A stretch of 64,000 nucleotides of DNA from Alteromonas ponticola (GTDB lineage: Bacteria > Pseudomonadota > Gammaproteobacteria > Enterobacterales > Alteromonadaceae). The stretch lies in contig NZ_JAATNW010000007.1 of the NCBI RefSeq assembly GCF_012911815.1, forward strand, positions 1 to 64,000. Reading direction: 5' to 3'. Positions within the stretch are counted from its first letter, which is position 1; the number at the start of each line of letters is the position of its first letter. The position numbers and the translations under genes were made by a program. Shown in pieces: positions 52,099 to 60,833 of this stretch. Below the pieces are notes generated by a model. The model was not told where the DNA came from and searched no databases. It worked only from the letters and a program-made list of their open reading frames with translations.

Positions 52099-53073
52099 TC
52101 AATTGCATCTTAGCAGATGCACACTGAATAACTTATCCCGGTCCTGCCATACCTTAACGGATTGAAAACCCGCCTCTGAAGCCAGTTCAGCAAACCCGGG
52201 TAATGAATATTTGTAAGAGTTCTCAGTGTGAATTGACTCGCCTTTCTCGAAACGAAAAAGCTCACCATCAATAACAACCACCTGATCTTCTTTACTGAAT
52301 AAATGCATCTCTATGCGGCTCTCAGCTTCATTCCAGATCGACGCATGACGAAATTTGTCTGGGTTGAAGTTTGCATCCAATTCGCGGTTCAATCTTATCA
52401 GCAGGTTCTTATTGAACGCTGCTGTGATCCCCTGGGGATCGTTATAGGCCGACTCCAGCACTGCCGTATCTTTAATTAAATCTATACCGATAAGTAACTC
52501 ACCTCCCTGACCCACCAGCTGCCTTATTTGCTTAAGCAGGCAAGATGCTTCTGCGGGGGTAAAATTGCCGATGCTGGAACCGGGAAAAAACGCCGTGCGC
52601 TTACCCTCGATCTCCATCGGTAATTGCCACGGAGCAGAGAAATCCACGCACACAGCATGCACATCAAGCCAGTCGAAATCTTCAGCAAGAACGGTAGCGG
52701 CATTGATCAAATGCGCTTTTGAGATATCCATGGCGACATACGCTTTGGGTTTTAGCGCATTCAGTAATGTACGTATTTTCGTGCTGCTACCACTCCCTAA
52801 TTCCAGCAAAATGGCGCGTTCCCCTATCAATGCGGCAATCTCGTCACCAAACTCTTGCAGCAACCCGATTTCGGTTCTGGTCACATAGTATTCCGGTAAT
52901 TCGCAAATTTGATCGAAAAGCTGCGAGCCGTTCTGGTCGTAGAAGTATTTTGGTGAAAGTGATTTGGGGGTGGAAGATAATGCTGTAATTACATCTGCAC
53001 GGATATCATCCTTCGGGGGGTAAAGGTCATAAAATTCAATAGCGGGTCGGGGTAACACGGCTTCAGATTTCAT
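52099..53073 (-). CDS. egtD: L-histidine N-alpha-methyltransferase, ergothioneine pathway
   Basis: The 324-residue enzyme has the family's AdoMet site ILLELGSGSSTKIRTLL (~88-104), YFYDQNGSQLFDQICELPEY near the N-terminus and IGNFTPAEA in the middle. EgtD makes trimethylated histidine (hercynine) with three AdoMet. It is the second gene of an operon with egtB, 24 bases after the egtB stop. egtA/gshA-like and egtC/egtE genes are not here, so the pathway probably uses EgtB-2-type direct cysteine coupling or further genes elsewhere. Confidence 0.93.
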   Translation of the reverse strand: MKSEAVLPRPAIEFYDLYPPKDDIRADVITALSSTPKSLSPKYFYDQNGSQLFDQICELPEYYVTRTEIGLLQEFGDEIAALIGERAILLELGSGSSTKIRTLLNALKPKAYVAMDISKAHLINAATVLAEDFDWLDVHAVCVDFSAPWQLPMEIEGKRTAFFPGSSIGNFTPAEASCLLKQIRQLVGQGGELLIGIDLIKDTAVLESAYNDPQGITAAFNKNLLIRLNRELDANFNPDKFRHASIWNEAESRIEMHLFSKEDQVVVIDGELFRFEKGESIHTENSYKYSLPGFAELASEAGFQSVKVWQDRDKLFSVHLLRCN

Positions 53074-53097
53074 AGTTTTCTCGCAATAGATTTGGTG

Positions 53098-54378
53098 TTA
53101 TTCAACGAGTCGGATACCACTAAACTGCCATCGGTCTTTGGGGTAAAAAAAGTTGCGATAAGACGACCGAATGTGATCCGCGGGGGTGGCACATGAGCCC
53201 CCTTTCAATACCATTTGGTTACACATGAATTTGCCATTGTATTCACCCACTGCCCCTGCCATTGGCTGGTATCCGGGATAGGGTAAATACGCTGATTGCG
53301 TCCATTCCCAACAACTACCAAATAATTGTGACAGCTGCGTTAAACTGCCCGCTGAAGCTGGGTGAAAAATGGGCTGCTCCCCCTCGATAAGTAGCTGTTC
53401 GTCACCTTCAGTTTCTGTCGTGGTTTTTGCATACTCCCATTGGGATTCGGTGGGCAGCTTTTTGCCCGCCCATCGTGCGAACGCTTCCGCTTCATAATAG
53501 CTGACATGGGTCACAGGGCTTGCCGGTAATAGCGGCGCAAGTCCGTGAAGTGTATATTCATGCCACTGCTCATCATGTTTCTGCCAGTACAACGGAGCGG
53601 ACCAGTCTAGTTGTTGCTTCATTTGCCAGCCGTCTGATAACCACAACAACGGATCGTGGTATCCGCCATCGTCAATAAACTGTAAAAACTCTTCGTTTGT
53701 AATTAATCGGTTGGCCATTTTGAACGGTGGCACAATCACCTCATGTACCGGCGTTTCATTATCAAAATGAAACCCGTCATCGCTAAATCCCTGGCGAATG
53801 GTGGCATGCTTAAATGCAGTCCAGTTTAGCGCTGAATTGGCGTTTTCGGCGTTGGTTAGAGGTATATCGCAGTAGACAGGTAAGAGCGGATTGGCAGAAA
53901 AGCTGAACTTAATGTCGGTTAACATCAGCTCCTGATGTTGCTGTTCGTGATGAAGACCTAACTCGATGAGCGCAAGGATATCTGGTTGGTGAAGGGTTTC
54001 GATAAGCCTCATCATGGCGTCATCTACCCTCTTTCGATAGCTTTCGACCTGCTCTAACGTGGGCCGGGACAGAAGCCCTCTGTGGGGGCGCTGAAACTGC
54101 GGCCCTACTCCCTGGTAATAGGAGTTAAACAGACGTTCAAACTCAGGGTGATATGCTTGATATCCGGGACTGTGTGGTTTTAGCAAGAAGGTTTCGAAAA
54201 ACCAGGTAGTATGCGCCAGATGCCATTTAGGTGGCGAAACTTCAGCAGCAGCCTGCAGCCCGTAATCTTCAATTAAAAGCGGCTTACACAGCCACAACGA
54301 CATCTGCCGTACACGCTGATAGCGTCTTTGAAGGCGTTGATGTGCAGTCAGTTCAGAAAAAGAAACAGTGTCTTTCAT
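53098..54378 (-). CDS. egtB: Ergothioneine biosynthesis sulfoxide synthase EgtB
   Basis: The 426-residue non-heme iron enzyme has a DinB-like N-terminal domain with H53/H56 in WHLAHTTWF and H144-x3-H148-x-E150 in HHEQQHQELML. The C-terminal FGE-sulfatase-like domain (~200-426) contains FARWAGKKLPTESQWEYA, GSCWEWTQSAYLPYPGYQ and GGSCATPADHIRSSYRNFFY. It couples hercynine with gamma-glutamyl-cysteine or cysteine under oxygen. It heads the egtB-egtD operon. Ergothioneine is an antioxidant thiol, so the operon adds to the redox theme of the 9-kb thiol system. Confidence 0.93.
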   Translation of the reverse strand: MKDTVSFSELTAHQRLQRRYQRVRQMSLWLCKPLLIEDYGLQAAAEVSPPKWHLAHTTWFFETFLLKPHSPGYQAYHPEFERLFNSYYQGVGPQFQRPHRGLLSRPTLEQVESYRKRVDDAMMRLIETLHQPDILALIELGLHHEQQHQELMLTDIKFSFSANPLLPVYCDIPLTNAENANSALNWTAFKHATIRQGFSDDGFHFDNETPVHEVIVPPFKMANRLITNEEFLQFIDDGGYHDPLLWLSDGWQMKQQLDWSAPLYWQKHDEQWHEYTLHGLAPLLPASPVTHVSYYEAEAFARWAGKKLPTESQWEYAKTTTETEGDEQLLIEGEQPIFHPASAGSLTQLSQLFGSCWEWTQSAYLPYPGYQPMAGAVGEYNGKFMCNQMVLKGGSCATPADHIRSSYRNFFYPKDRWQFSGIRLVE

Positions 54379-54697
54379 GTGTGTACGATGCTTGATTATT
54401 AGTCTACTTTTTACATGTTAATTGTTCGTTATTACTTTTAACCCGTCATCTGACAGGTTTAGGCCCGCGCTGGCGTGCTCGTCGGACTAAATAGCCCGGT
54501 GTCAGAGTAATGACGCTCAATCAAATTTTTATGCAGCGTGCTTAGCACACTACGCCCGCTGATACCCAGTACTAAGCATGGTGGATTATTGAGAAGTTGC
54601 AAATTTATCCCATGAGGAATTATTAACTTTTACGACACGAACTTTATGCTGCAGCCAAGCGTATGAAATTTCATTCGATAATAGCGAAGGAGCTCAC
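54379..54697. other. Intergenic region between divergent genes
   Basis: These 319 bp carry no gene. They should hold promoters for egtB (minus) and the hypothetical gene at 54698 (plus), which has AAGGAG seven bases before its ATG. Nothing further is visible. Confidence 0.4.
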
Positions 54698-55054
54698 ATG
54701 GTCTCAGAAATTACGGAACACCACGCCAAAACCTTAATTGCATTGATGGAACAAACCAGCAACTGGAAATTACATCCGGAAAAGCAACCGGCCTTTCGTT
54801 CAAGCGACGATGCTCAGAAGTATGTTGAAACTCATAACGAGCCTCTGTGTATAGAGATACCTGTGGTAGGCGCAGATAAAACGTTGTCAGTAAAAGTTAC
54901 GTCCAGTGGCGAGGATATGGTGTTTACGCATATCAGTTTTGAGGAGCCAGTTGAAACGCGGGTGCATAGCTCCCACTTTAAACTTATTTCCAGCTCGGTT
55001 GCCGATATGCTAAATGCCAAGCTTCCTGACGGACAAAAAGTCTCGTCGTTCTAG
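54698..55054 (+). CDS. Hypothetical cytoplasmic protein
   Basis: The 118-residue soluble protein is not recognised. It has an N-terminal helix (EITEHHAKTLIALMEQTSNW), then a beta-rich part (LCIEIPVVGADKTLSVKVTS), and a final helix (FKLISSSVADMLNAKLPDGQ). The ribosome binding site is strong. It stands alone, convergent with dgkA. Confidence 0.65.
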   Translation: MVSEITEHHAKTLIALMEQTSNWKLHPEKQPAFRSSDDAQKYVETHNEPLCIEIPVVGADKTLSVKVTSSGEDMVFTHISFEEPVETRVHSSHFKLISSSVADMLNAKLPDGQKVSSF

Positions 55055-55092
55055 GTTTTGCCTCACCAGGCTATCCAAGCACTGGCGCAGGG

Positions 55093-55449
55093 TTACATCA
55101 GGATCATTGACCAAACAATTGCCGCCAGAACCAGGCTCATAAACACGGCGGCAGAACCGATATCTTTTGCCTTTGCTATCAACACATGAATTTCGCTGCT
55201 GACCCTGTCCGCCAGCGCTTCCACCGCACTGTTAAGTAGTTCTGCAATCAGCACAATAAACAGGCTCATGATGAGTAAAATTCTTTCCACTACACTGACA
55301 TCCACGAAACAGGCGATGGGGATCAGCACCACCATGGCAGCCAGTTCCTGTCGAAACGCGGGTTCACTGTAAAAAGCAGCCTTTAGTCCTTTCAGGGAAT
55401 AAATAGTAGCGAAATATAAGCGAGGGAAACCAGTATGCTTTGAGGTCAT
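55093..55449 (-). CDS. dgkA: Diacylglycerol kinase, DgkA family
   Basis: The 118-residue integral membrane kinase has three helices. The signature E-L-L-N-S-A-V-E-A-L-A-D-R (~70-82) and AKAKDIGSAAVF (~92-103) carry the catalytic and metal-binding residues known from the family. It phosphorylates diacylglycerol to phosphatidate in lipid recycling. The PAP2 enzyme at 18784 would run the opposite direction, though far away. It is monocistronic. Confidence 0.93.
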   Translation of the reverse strand: MTSKHTGFPRLYFATIYSLKGLKAAFYSEPAFRQELAAMVVLIPIACFVDVSVVERILLIMSLFIVLIAELLNSAVEALADRVSSEIHVLIAKAKDIGSAAVFMSLVLAAIVWSMILM

Positions 55450-55571
55450 AAGCTTGTTGTAAACCGCTTTATTATTGTTGGAAAAAGGGTTTTGTTAATG
55501 ATGTATTGGTTAACAAGCTTACTTTAATCACAGCGGCGAAAAGAGGTCAACCACCTGTCATCAAAAAGTTC

Positions 55572-55602
55572 AAAAAAACGGCCGGAGTCACCGGCCATTT
55601 TT
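55572..55602. terminator. Terminator of the asparagine-synthase-like operon
   Basis: GGCCGG-AGTCA-CCGGCC is flanked by seven A's on the left (T-run on the minus strand) and TTTTT on the right. It lies ~20 bp downstream of the stop of the gene at 55624. Confidence 0.88.
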
Positions 55603-55623
55603 AGAGGTGAATAAGGGTTAAAT

Positions 55624-57633
55624 TTAAACTACCCAGCCCAACGACTGCGCTTGTTCGTACGCGTATTTGGGCACATCTCTGGCGACAAAATAGTGATGTA
55701 ACAGCATTACGCCCAATGCATGGTTGAGAATTGCATCAATCTGCACCTTATCTGAAACAGGCGTATCATCTGATTCCTGTCTGGCAATCAGAGATTCCAG
55801 GTAGTCTGCATCAAGTAAACCAGCTTGCTGTACTTTATCACGGCTGGCAAACTCATTAAGCAAATGTTTGAGTTTGTCCCACTTTGCTTTATCCGTATGC
55901 GCTGGGGGTGCCATAAAAGCAAATTTCTCACGCTCATAAAGCGTTTGTGGAAGCACCCCTTTCATTGCTTCACGCAATACATATTTTTCTTTACTGCCTT
56001 TAATACGCATCTCAGGTGGAATGGTAACAGCAAATTCAGCCAGTTTATGATCGAGAAACGGCGGCCGGGCTTCCATTGAGTTAGCCATATCTACCCTGTC
56101 GCCACCCCAGGTTAAAATCTGCCCTTCCAACATGGTTTTAATCCATACATATTGGGCCTTATCCAACGGATGTCTGTCCGTAAGTTGGTCAGGATCGAGT
56201 TTGCCTGCTATGGCTGCCCCTGGCTCATAATCCTTAATATTTTCGCGGTGTTCAGGGTGAATAAGCTTTCTGGCATGATCAGAGCAGCCCAACCACGGCT
56301 GCAAGCAACTAGGAGTAAAGCCGATGATCTGGTTTAGATATTCAGAAGTGTACTCATCCTTGGGCAACATGGCACCTTTGAATAGTTCATTTGAAGTTTC
56401 CAAAGACTCACGCCATTCTGTCGCCTGACTGGCGTCAAGCCCTTCCATACCATGCAAAAACATGTCTTTACGAAATGCAGGATACCCCGCAAACAATTCA
56501 TCTGAACCTTCGCCGGTTAATACCACTTTGTAGTTAACGTGACGAACCTGCTGACTCATCATCAGTTTGGCCACGGCCAGTGTATTGTATATGGTGCGTT
56601 CGGTATGCCAGATGGTGCGGGCAAAATTGTTGTACAACAATTCGGCATTCAGTTTAAGAATTTCCTGATCTGCTTCAACCGATTGTGCCATTTCGGTGGC
56701 GATTTCAGCTTCATCGTATTCAACGTTATCAAAGCTGATGGTAAATGCTTTCAATGGATATTGCGAATAGCCTGACGCGAGCCCCAGAATGGCACAAGAA
56801 TCGATACCACCGGAAAGATAACACCCCACAGGTACGTCGGCAGTTAAGCGCAGTTGCACGGCATCAAGCAGTTCTCGGCGCACACCTTCAACGTAATACT
56901 CATCAGGATGCTCTTCGCGTTCACCGATGGCGGGAAAAGCCATATCCCAGTATTTGGTTGTCTCGATGTTAAGCTTTCCAGCTTGTCGGGTTACCTTGAG
57001 CATGTGGCCCGGTTCCACCTGCTGAATTCCCTTAAACGCAGTGGTTCCTGGAACCATCACCTGAATAAGCTGGTGAAACAGGCCTTCTGAATCCAGTTCG
57101 GCTTTTACCTCTGGGTGCGCCAGGATGACTTTCACTTCTGAGCCAAACACCAGTGAATCGCCAGTCTGGGTCCAATATAGGGGTTTGATCCCAAAACGAT
57201 CGCGCACCAGATACAAGCAGTCCTGCGCTTCGTCATACAGCGCAAACGCGAACTCACCGCGCAGCTTCGTTAGCGTTTCATCCATGCCAAAGCACTCGTA
57301 CAAAGCTGGCAGCACTTCAGAATCACTCTTACTGGTAAAGGGTTTTCCGCGGGCAAGCAAGTCTGTGCGTAAACGTTGGTAGTCATAAAATTCACCATTA
57401 TGTACACACATAGTCTGTCCACCATGTAGCCAAAAGGGCTGGCGGCCTCGATTCTCATCCAGATCATTGATTGAAAGCCGCGCATGGCTCATACCCACAC
57501 CCATGTCGGCAGGGTTACAATAGCCATAGTTATCGGGGCCACGATGGTTCATGATCGCAGCCATATTCACCAAAGTTTGTGAGTCTATCGCGTGTTCTTT
57601 GGAGGCAGTAAAAATTCCGGCAATGCCACACAT
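55624..57633 (-). CDS. Asparagine-synthase-like glutamine amidotransferase
   Basis: The 669-residue protein has an N-terminal glutaminase domain with Cys2 (MCGIAG), NHRGPDNYG, and the substrate-pocket loop HNGEFYDYQRL. The synthase domain has the PPi loop S274-G-G-I-D-S279 and GEGSDELFAGYPAFR. It resembles AsnB but is ~115 residues longer than E. coli AsnB (554) and ends with a C-terminal helical extension. It therefore may amidate or ligate something other than aspartate. It is the last gene of the operon, 30 bases after the carbamoyltransferase. Terminator at 55572. Confidence 0.88.
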   Translation of the reverse strand: MCGIAGIFTASKEHAIDSQTLVNMAAIMNHRGPDNYGYCNPADMGVGMSHARLSINDLDENRGRQPFWLHGGQTMCVHNGEFYDYQRLRTDLLARGKPFTSKSDSEVLPALYECFGMDETLTKLRGEFAFALYDEAQDCLYLVRDRFGIKPLYWTQTGDSLVFGSEVKVILAHPEVKAELDSEGLFHQLIQVMVPGTTAFKGIQQVEPGHMLKVTRQAGKLNIETTKYWDMAFPAIGEREEHPDEYYVEGVRRELLDAVQLRLTADVPVGCYLSGGIDSCAILGLASGYSQYPLKAFTISFDNVEYDEAEIATEMAQSVEADQEILKLNAELLYNNFARTIWHTERTIYNTLAVAKLMMSQQVRHVNYKVVLTGEGSDELFAGYPAFRKDMFLHGMEGLDASQATEWRESLETSNELFKGAMLPKDEYTSEYLNQIIGFTPSCLQPWLGCSDHARKLIHPEHRENIKDYEPGAAIAGKLDPDQLTDRHPLDKAQYVWIKTMLEGQILTWGGDRVDMANSMEARPPFLDHKLAEFAVTIPPEMRIKGSKEKYVLREAMKGVLPQTLYEREKFAFMAPPAHTDKAKWDKLKHLLNEFASRDKVQQAGLLDADYLESLIARQESDDTPVSDKVQIDAILNHALGVMLLHHYFVARDVPKYAYEQAQSLGWVV

Positions 57634-57663
57634 AGTTGCTTATTTCTCCTTAGTGAATTGAAT

Positions 57664-58737
57664 CTAAACTATATCCAGCACGCGCTCGGCACGCTGAACC
57701 AGACAGGTCAAAAGCGCCTGTCGCAAAAAAACCGCTCCCCTTGCCTGGGCAAAATACCAATTGTGTTCGGTACTATCCAGGCTGCAGCACAGCTCGGCGC
57801 CGCGCGCCAAGGGGTGTAAAATAATCGCGCTTTTTTTCAAAGGCGAATCGCTGGTGATATGAAATTGCTTGCCATACTGATTAAACGAATTGCCTTCCCA
57901 GGCGATGGCATTTATATACACCACGTCGGCGTCGGGCAAAACATCGTCAAGACAGTCACTGGTTTGCAGATCTATACCAGCGTCGAGCAATTGGGTTGCC
58001 TGCCCTTCATCAAACATGGTCTCCATACTTTGGTCATTAACAATGGTGACCTGCCCAAAACACTCAGGAAACAGTGCCACTAATTTTAGTAAACTGCGTA
58101 CCGTACGCATTTTTGACGGTAAACCAACCACGCACAAATTAATCTTTTCACTGCCTTCTTCAGTGATAAGAGAAGGTTTCCATTTGAAGATAGTGTAAAG
58201 ATCGGCCATTGCCTGAGTGGGATGTTCATCAGTGCCGTTACCGGCATTGATGATCGGGATCCTCAGCGCACTCATCATTTCCCGTACCGAATTGGCGTTA
58301 GTGTCGCGCAGCACAACACAGTCACCGTAGTTGTTGAACATTTCACCTACATCCGCCAGGCTTTCGCCTTTTGCAATCCCTGTGGTGGAACGATCAGTAA
58401 TCGACATAATGTCGCCGCCCAGTCGGTGCCAGGCACTTTCGAACGATAAGCGCGTACGCGTACTGGGTTCATAAAACGCAGAGATTAAAATTTTACCCTG
58501 TAAGGACGTGCCGAAACGATCCGGATTGGCTTCATATTTAGCGGCCAGACGAAACAGTTGAAACAGCGACTCGCGTTCAAACTGATCAATTGAATAGATG
58601 TGTCGACTGCTAAGTTTACTTAAGTGATCGCCGTCTTCCTGGATTGCCCGAAGCAGGTTTTTCGGATGCGCGTTGCCGTACACATCCGGCCGCTCCCGAT
58701 TGAATTTAACCACCGCTTCTAAGTCGGCTTTTACCAT
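57664..58737 (-). CDS. Aspartate/ornithine carbamoyltransferase-family protein
   Basis: The 357-residue protein has the carbamoyl-phosphate motif S92-T-R-T-R96, then KGESLADV, which matches the aspartate-carbamoyltransferase 80s loop (STTGIAKGESLADV). It also has GNGTDEHPTQAMADL (H172-P-T-Q) and HPLARGAEL. It has ~45 more N-terminal residues than ordinary ATCase and no regulatory PyrI partner. It should transfer a carbamoyl group to an amine substrate, aspartate being the default. Neighbourhood with a divergent N-carbamoyl hydrolase suggests a dedicated ureido-compound route. The start overlaps the 40-residue gene by seven bases. Confidence 0.85.
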   Translation of the reverse strand: MVKADLEAVVKFNRERPDVYGNAHPKNLLRAIQEDGDHLSKLSSRHIYSIDQFERESLFQLFRLAAKYEANPDRFGTSLQGKILISAFYEPSTRTRLSFESAWHRLGGDIMSITDRSTTGIAKGESLADVGEMFNNYGDCVVLRDTNANSVREMMSALRIPIINAGNGTDEHPTQAMADLYTIFKWKPSLITEEGSEKINLCVVGLPSKMRTVRSLLKLVALFPECFGQVTIVNDQSMETMFDEGQATQLLDAGIDLQTSDCLDDVLPDADVVYINAIAWEGNSFNQYGKQFHITSDSPLKKSAIILHPLARGAELCCSLDSTEHNWYFAQARGAVFLRQALLTCLVQRAERVLDIV

Positions 58738-58853
58738 AACGATTTACCTTTAATATCTTGGATAAGCCAATACAAAAGCAGTACTGGACTTACGCAACTT
58801 GTGATCAAACAAGCATAAACCAGCAAAGTGAGCACCGTTTCTGATAGATACAT
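58731..58853 (-). CDS. 40-residue single-span membrane peptide of the symporter operon
   Basis: This gene encodes a short hydrophobic product beginning MYLSETVLTLLVYACLITSC, with a second stretch VSPVLLLYWLIQDIKGKSLW. AAGGAG lies seven bases before its ATG (58851-58853). The ATG comes three bases after the symporter stop, and its TAA overlaps the carbamoyltransferase ATG (ATGGTAA arrangement). The strong binding site and the tight coupling on both sides make it a real gene. Small membrane proteins of this kind often accompany sodium:solute symporters (compare DUF485/DUF4212 partners), so it may be an accessory subunit; that is inference. Confidence 0.75.
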   Translation of the reverse strand: MYLSETVLTLLVYACLITSCVSPVLLLYWLIQDIKGKSLW

Positions 58854-58856
58854 GCG

Positions 58857-60269
58857 CTACTCCTTAAGACTATGCCACGTAAAATAAGACTGGCTGCGAA
58901 CTATGCCAATGCGACAAACTACCAGCGACACAGCGCATGAAATAATTGCAGCAACATAAAAGCCAATCATGAAGTACCCTATTAACCCGGCAACCGTGCC
59001 TGTAACCATTGCGATGGCCGCATAACCGCCACTCAGTTTTGGCTGATAAATACCGTAAACTATAGGCCAGATAGTAGCGGCTACGAAGGCGCCGGTGAAA
59101 TTTAATAATGCTCCTAAGGTAGCGAGCTTGAGCGCGGCCACGCACCAGGTGGCGATACCCAGGCCGATAATAATGAGGCGATTCACCCGTAACAGTTTGT
59201 CAGAAGAGGCTTTTGGCATGAATACGCGTTTAGCGATATCCTGGGTAAGCAGGTCTGAGGTCGCTGCCAGTAACGAGTCCATGCTTGAGGCCAGCGCTGA
59301 GAAAACCACGATGAAAATAAATACCGCACCAATTTTGCCTAACAGCACCGCGGCTACCATTGGGCCGACCATGTCAGCGCTGGGTGGCGACAAATTTAAA
59401 CTGCCTGCAGCCAGTGCAATAAAACCCGTTACGATGGGAATGGGCAACCATAAAAGGCCGGCAGTCAGGTAGGACTTTTTACCCACCGACGGTGCAAAGG
59501 CAAACGCCCTTGACCACCACACATTGGAATGAAAAATTTCGCCAATACCAAAAAACACATTATTAAAGAAAAACATAATGGCGGCTGGGAACAGCAGGTT
59601 TAATAATTCAGGCTGGCTTGTTGTCAGGTTAGTGTGAATAGTGCTAAAGCCTACTTCATCGATACACACCCAGGCGATGAACACCACCCCGCCGATGATG
59701 ACAATAGACTGCACAAAATCGGTTGCGATAACCGCTTTGAGGCCGCCTAGTAAGGTGTATACCACACAGATCACTAAGATCGCCGTCATACCGGTGTAAT
59801 AGTCAAGATCACTGAGTGACGATAGCAATAAACCGCCCGCCATGCCCAGGCTGACCAACCAGCCCAGTGCGTAACATAACGAGATCACCATAAACGCCAT
59901 CCACGCTGCTTTGCCATAGCGCTGGTAGATAAAGTCGCCACTGGTGAAACCATTGGGAAGTAGTTGTTTTATTTTTGCCGCCAGCGGTGCGAACAGAATG
60001 AGGCCTAACGCCGCCATGCTGTACCCCAGCATGCCCCACACGCCAAACTGATAGGTAAGTTGCGGCGCAACCAGCGTTGTATTGCTGGTGATCCAGGTCG
60101 CCATGGCAGTGGCCGTCGCCATAGCAAAACCGACGTTTCTGCCAGCTAATGCATAATCATCGATGGTCCGATTATTTCTACCCAGGTACCAGCCCCACAA
60201 GATCCAGGCAATCCCAAATACGATTAAGATTGCCAGCGCGTTAGACGATGCCAGTGTAAAGTCAGTCAT
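58857..60269 (-). CDS. Sodium:solute symporter (SLC5/SSS family)
   Basis: The 470-residue protein has about thirteen membrane helices. Typical SSS features are GRNNRTIDDYALAGRNVGFA near the N-terminus, YTLLGGLKAVIATDFVQ, and FSALASSMDSLLAATSDLLT (the SSS signature region). It takes up a small organic solute with Na+. The substrate is unknown; operon context with carbamoyltransferase and amidotransferase suggests an amino acid, ureide or nucleobase. The start overlaps the preceding gene by eight bases. Confidence 0.9.
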   Translation of the reverse strand: MTDFTLASSNALAILIVFGIAWILWGWYLGRNNRTIDDYALAGRNVGFAMATATAMATWITSNTTLVAPQLTYQFGVWGMLGYSMAALGLILFAPLAAKIKQLLPNGFTSGDFIYQRYGKAAWMAFMVISLCYALGWLVSLGMAGGLLLSSLSDLDYYTGMTAILVICVVYTLLGGLKAVIATDFVQSIVIIGGVVFIAWVCIDEVGFSTIHTNLTTSQPELLNLLFPAAIMFFFNNVFFGIGEIFHSNVWWSRAFAFAPSVGKKSYLTAGLLWLPIPIVTGFIALAAGSLNLSPPSADMVGPMVAAVLLGKIGAVFIFIVVFSALASSMDSLLAATSDLLTQDIAKRVFMPKASSDKLLRVNRLIIIGLGIATWCVAALKLATLGALLNFTGAFVAATIWPIVYGIYQPKLSGGYAAIAMVTGTVAGLIGYFMIGFYVAAIISCAVSLVVCRIGIVRSQSYFTWHSLKE

Positions 60270-60690
60270 GGGACGAGGTGCTTCTCTGGTGTTTAAGTAA
60301 GGTAAAAATCAGATAGGCAAACATTAGTGCGCCAATGGCAAACAAAGTAAACGCACTTTGTAGCGAATAATGCTCAACCCTGATATTGCCAATCAGGCGC
60401 TCACTGTTTGCAGAAGATAACACAACGTCGTAGTTCCCGTTGGGCAAGCCACTGACTACCCAGCCCTGACCTGCGATCACGGGATAGGTTGACTGTTTGC
60501 TGCCTGTGGCATCAAGAATATGAAAGTGATTATAGGTGGCGTAGTCAGATTGCCAGGGAACGGTGATCACACCGTCATTACTTGAGTAGGCTTGCGAACG
60601 CTCAGCCGCGTGCGCGACCGTTGAAGACATAAGTATCCCAACAAGAAGAATAAAAACGTTGCGAGTAAGGCACAGATTGTCTGACTGCAT
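60262..60690 (-). CDS. Exported, membrane-anchored hypothetical protein, first gene of the symporter operon
   Basis: The 142-residue protein has an N-terminal signal (NVFILLVGILMSSTVAHAAE), a small beta domain (~30-105, probably FN3-like: ITVPWQSDYATYNHFHILDA and WVVSGLPNGNYDVVL) and a C-terminal helix (YSLQSAFTLFAIGALMFAYL) with a basic cytoplasmic end. It is probably a periplasmic sensor or accessory domain for the symporter, whose start overlaps its stop by eight bases. I recognise no family. Confidence 0.7.
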   Translation of the reverse strand: MQSDNLCLTRNVFILLVGILMSSTVAHAAERSQAYSSNDGVITVPWQSDYATYNHFHILDATGSKQSTYPVIAGQGWVVSGLPNGNYDVVLSSANSERLIGNIRVEHYSLQSAFTLFAIGALMFAYLIFTLLKHQRSTSSHD

Positions 60691-60833
60691 TCGTATCCTT
60701 TTCCAATACTTTAAATTAGCCTACTAATTATTTGCACTGGAATCAAAGTCAATCTACCTTCAAAGGTATCCGATTATCGTTAATTTTTCCTGACGCGTGT
60801 TTTTGTTACTCTGAAATCTTCTATAGGATCAAT

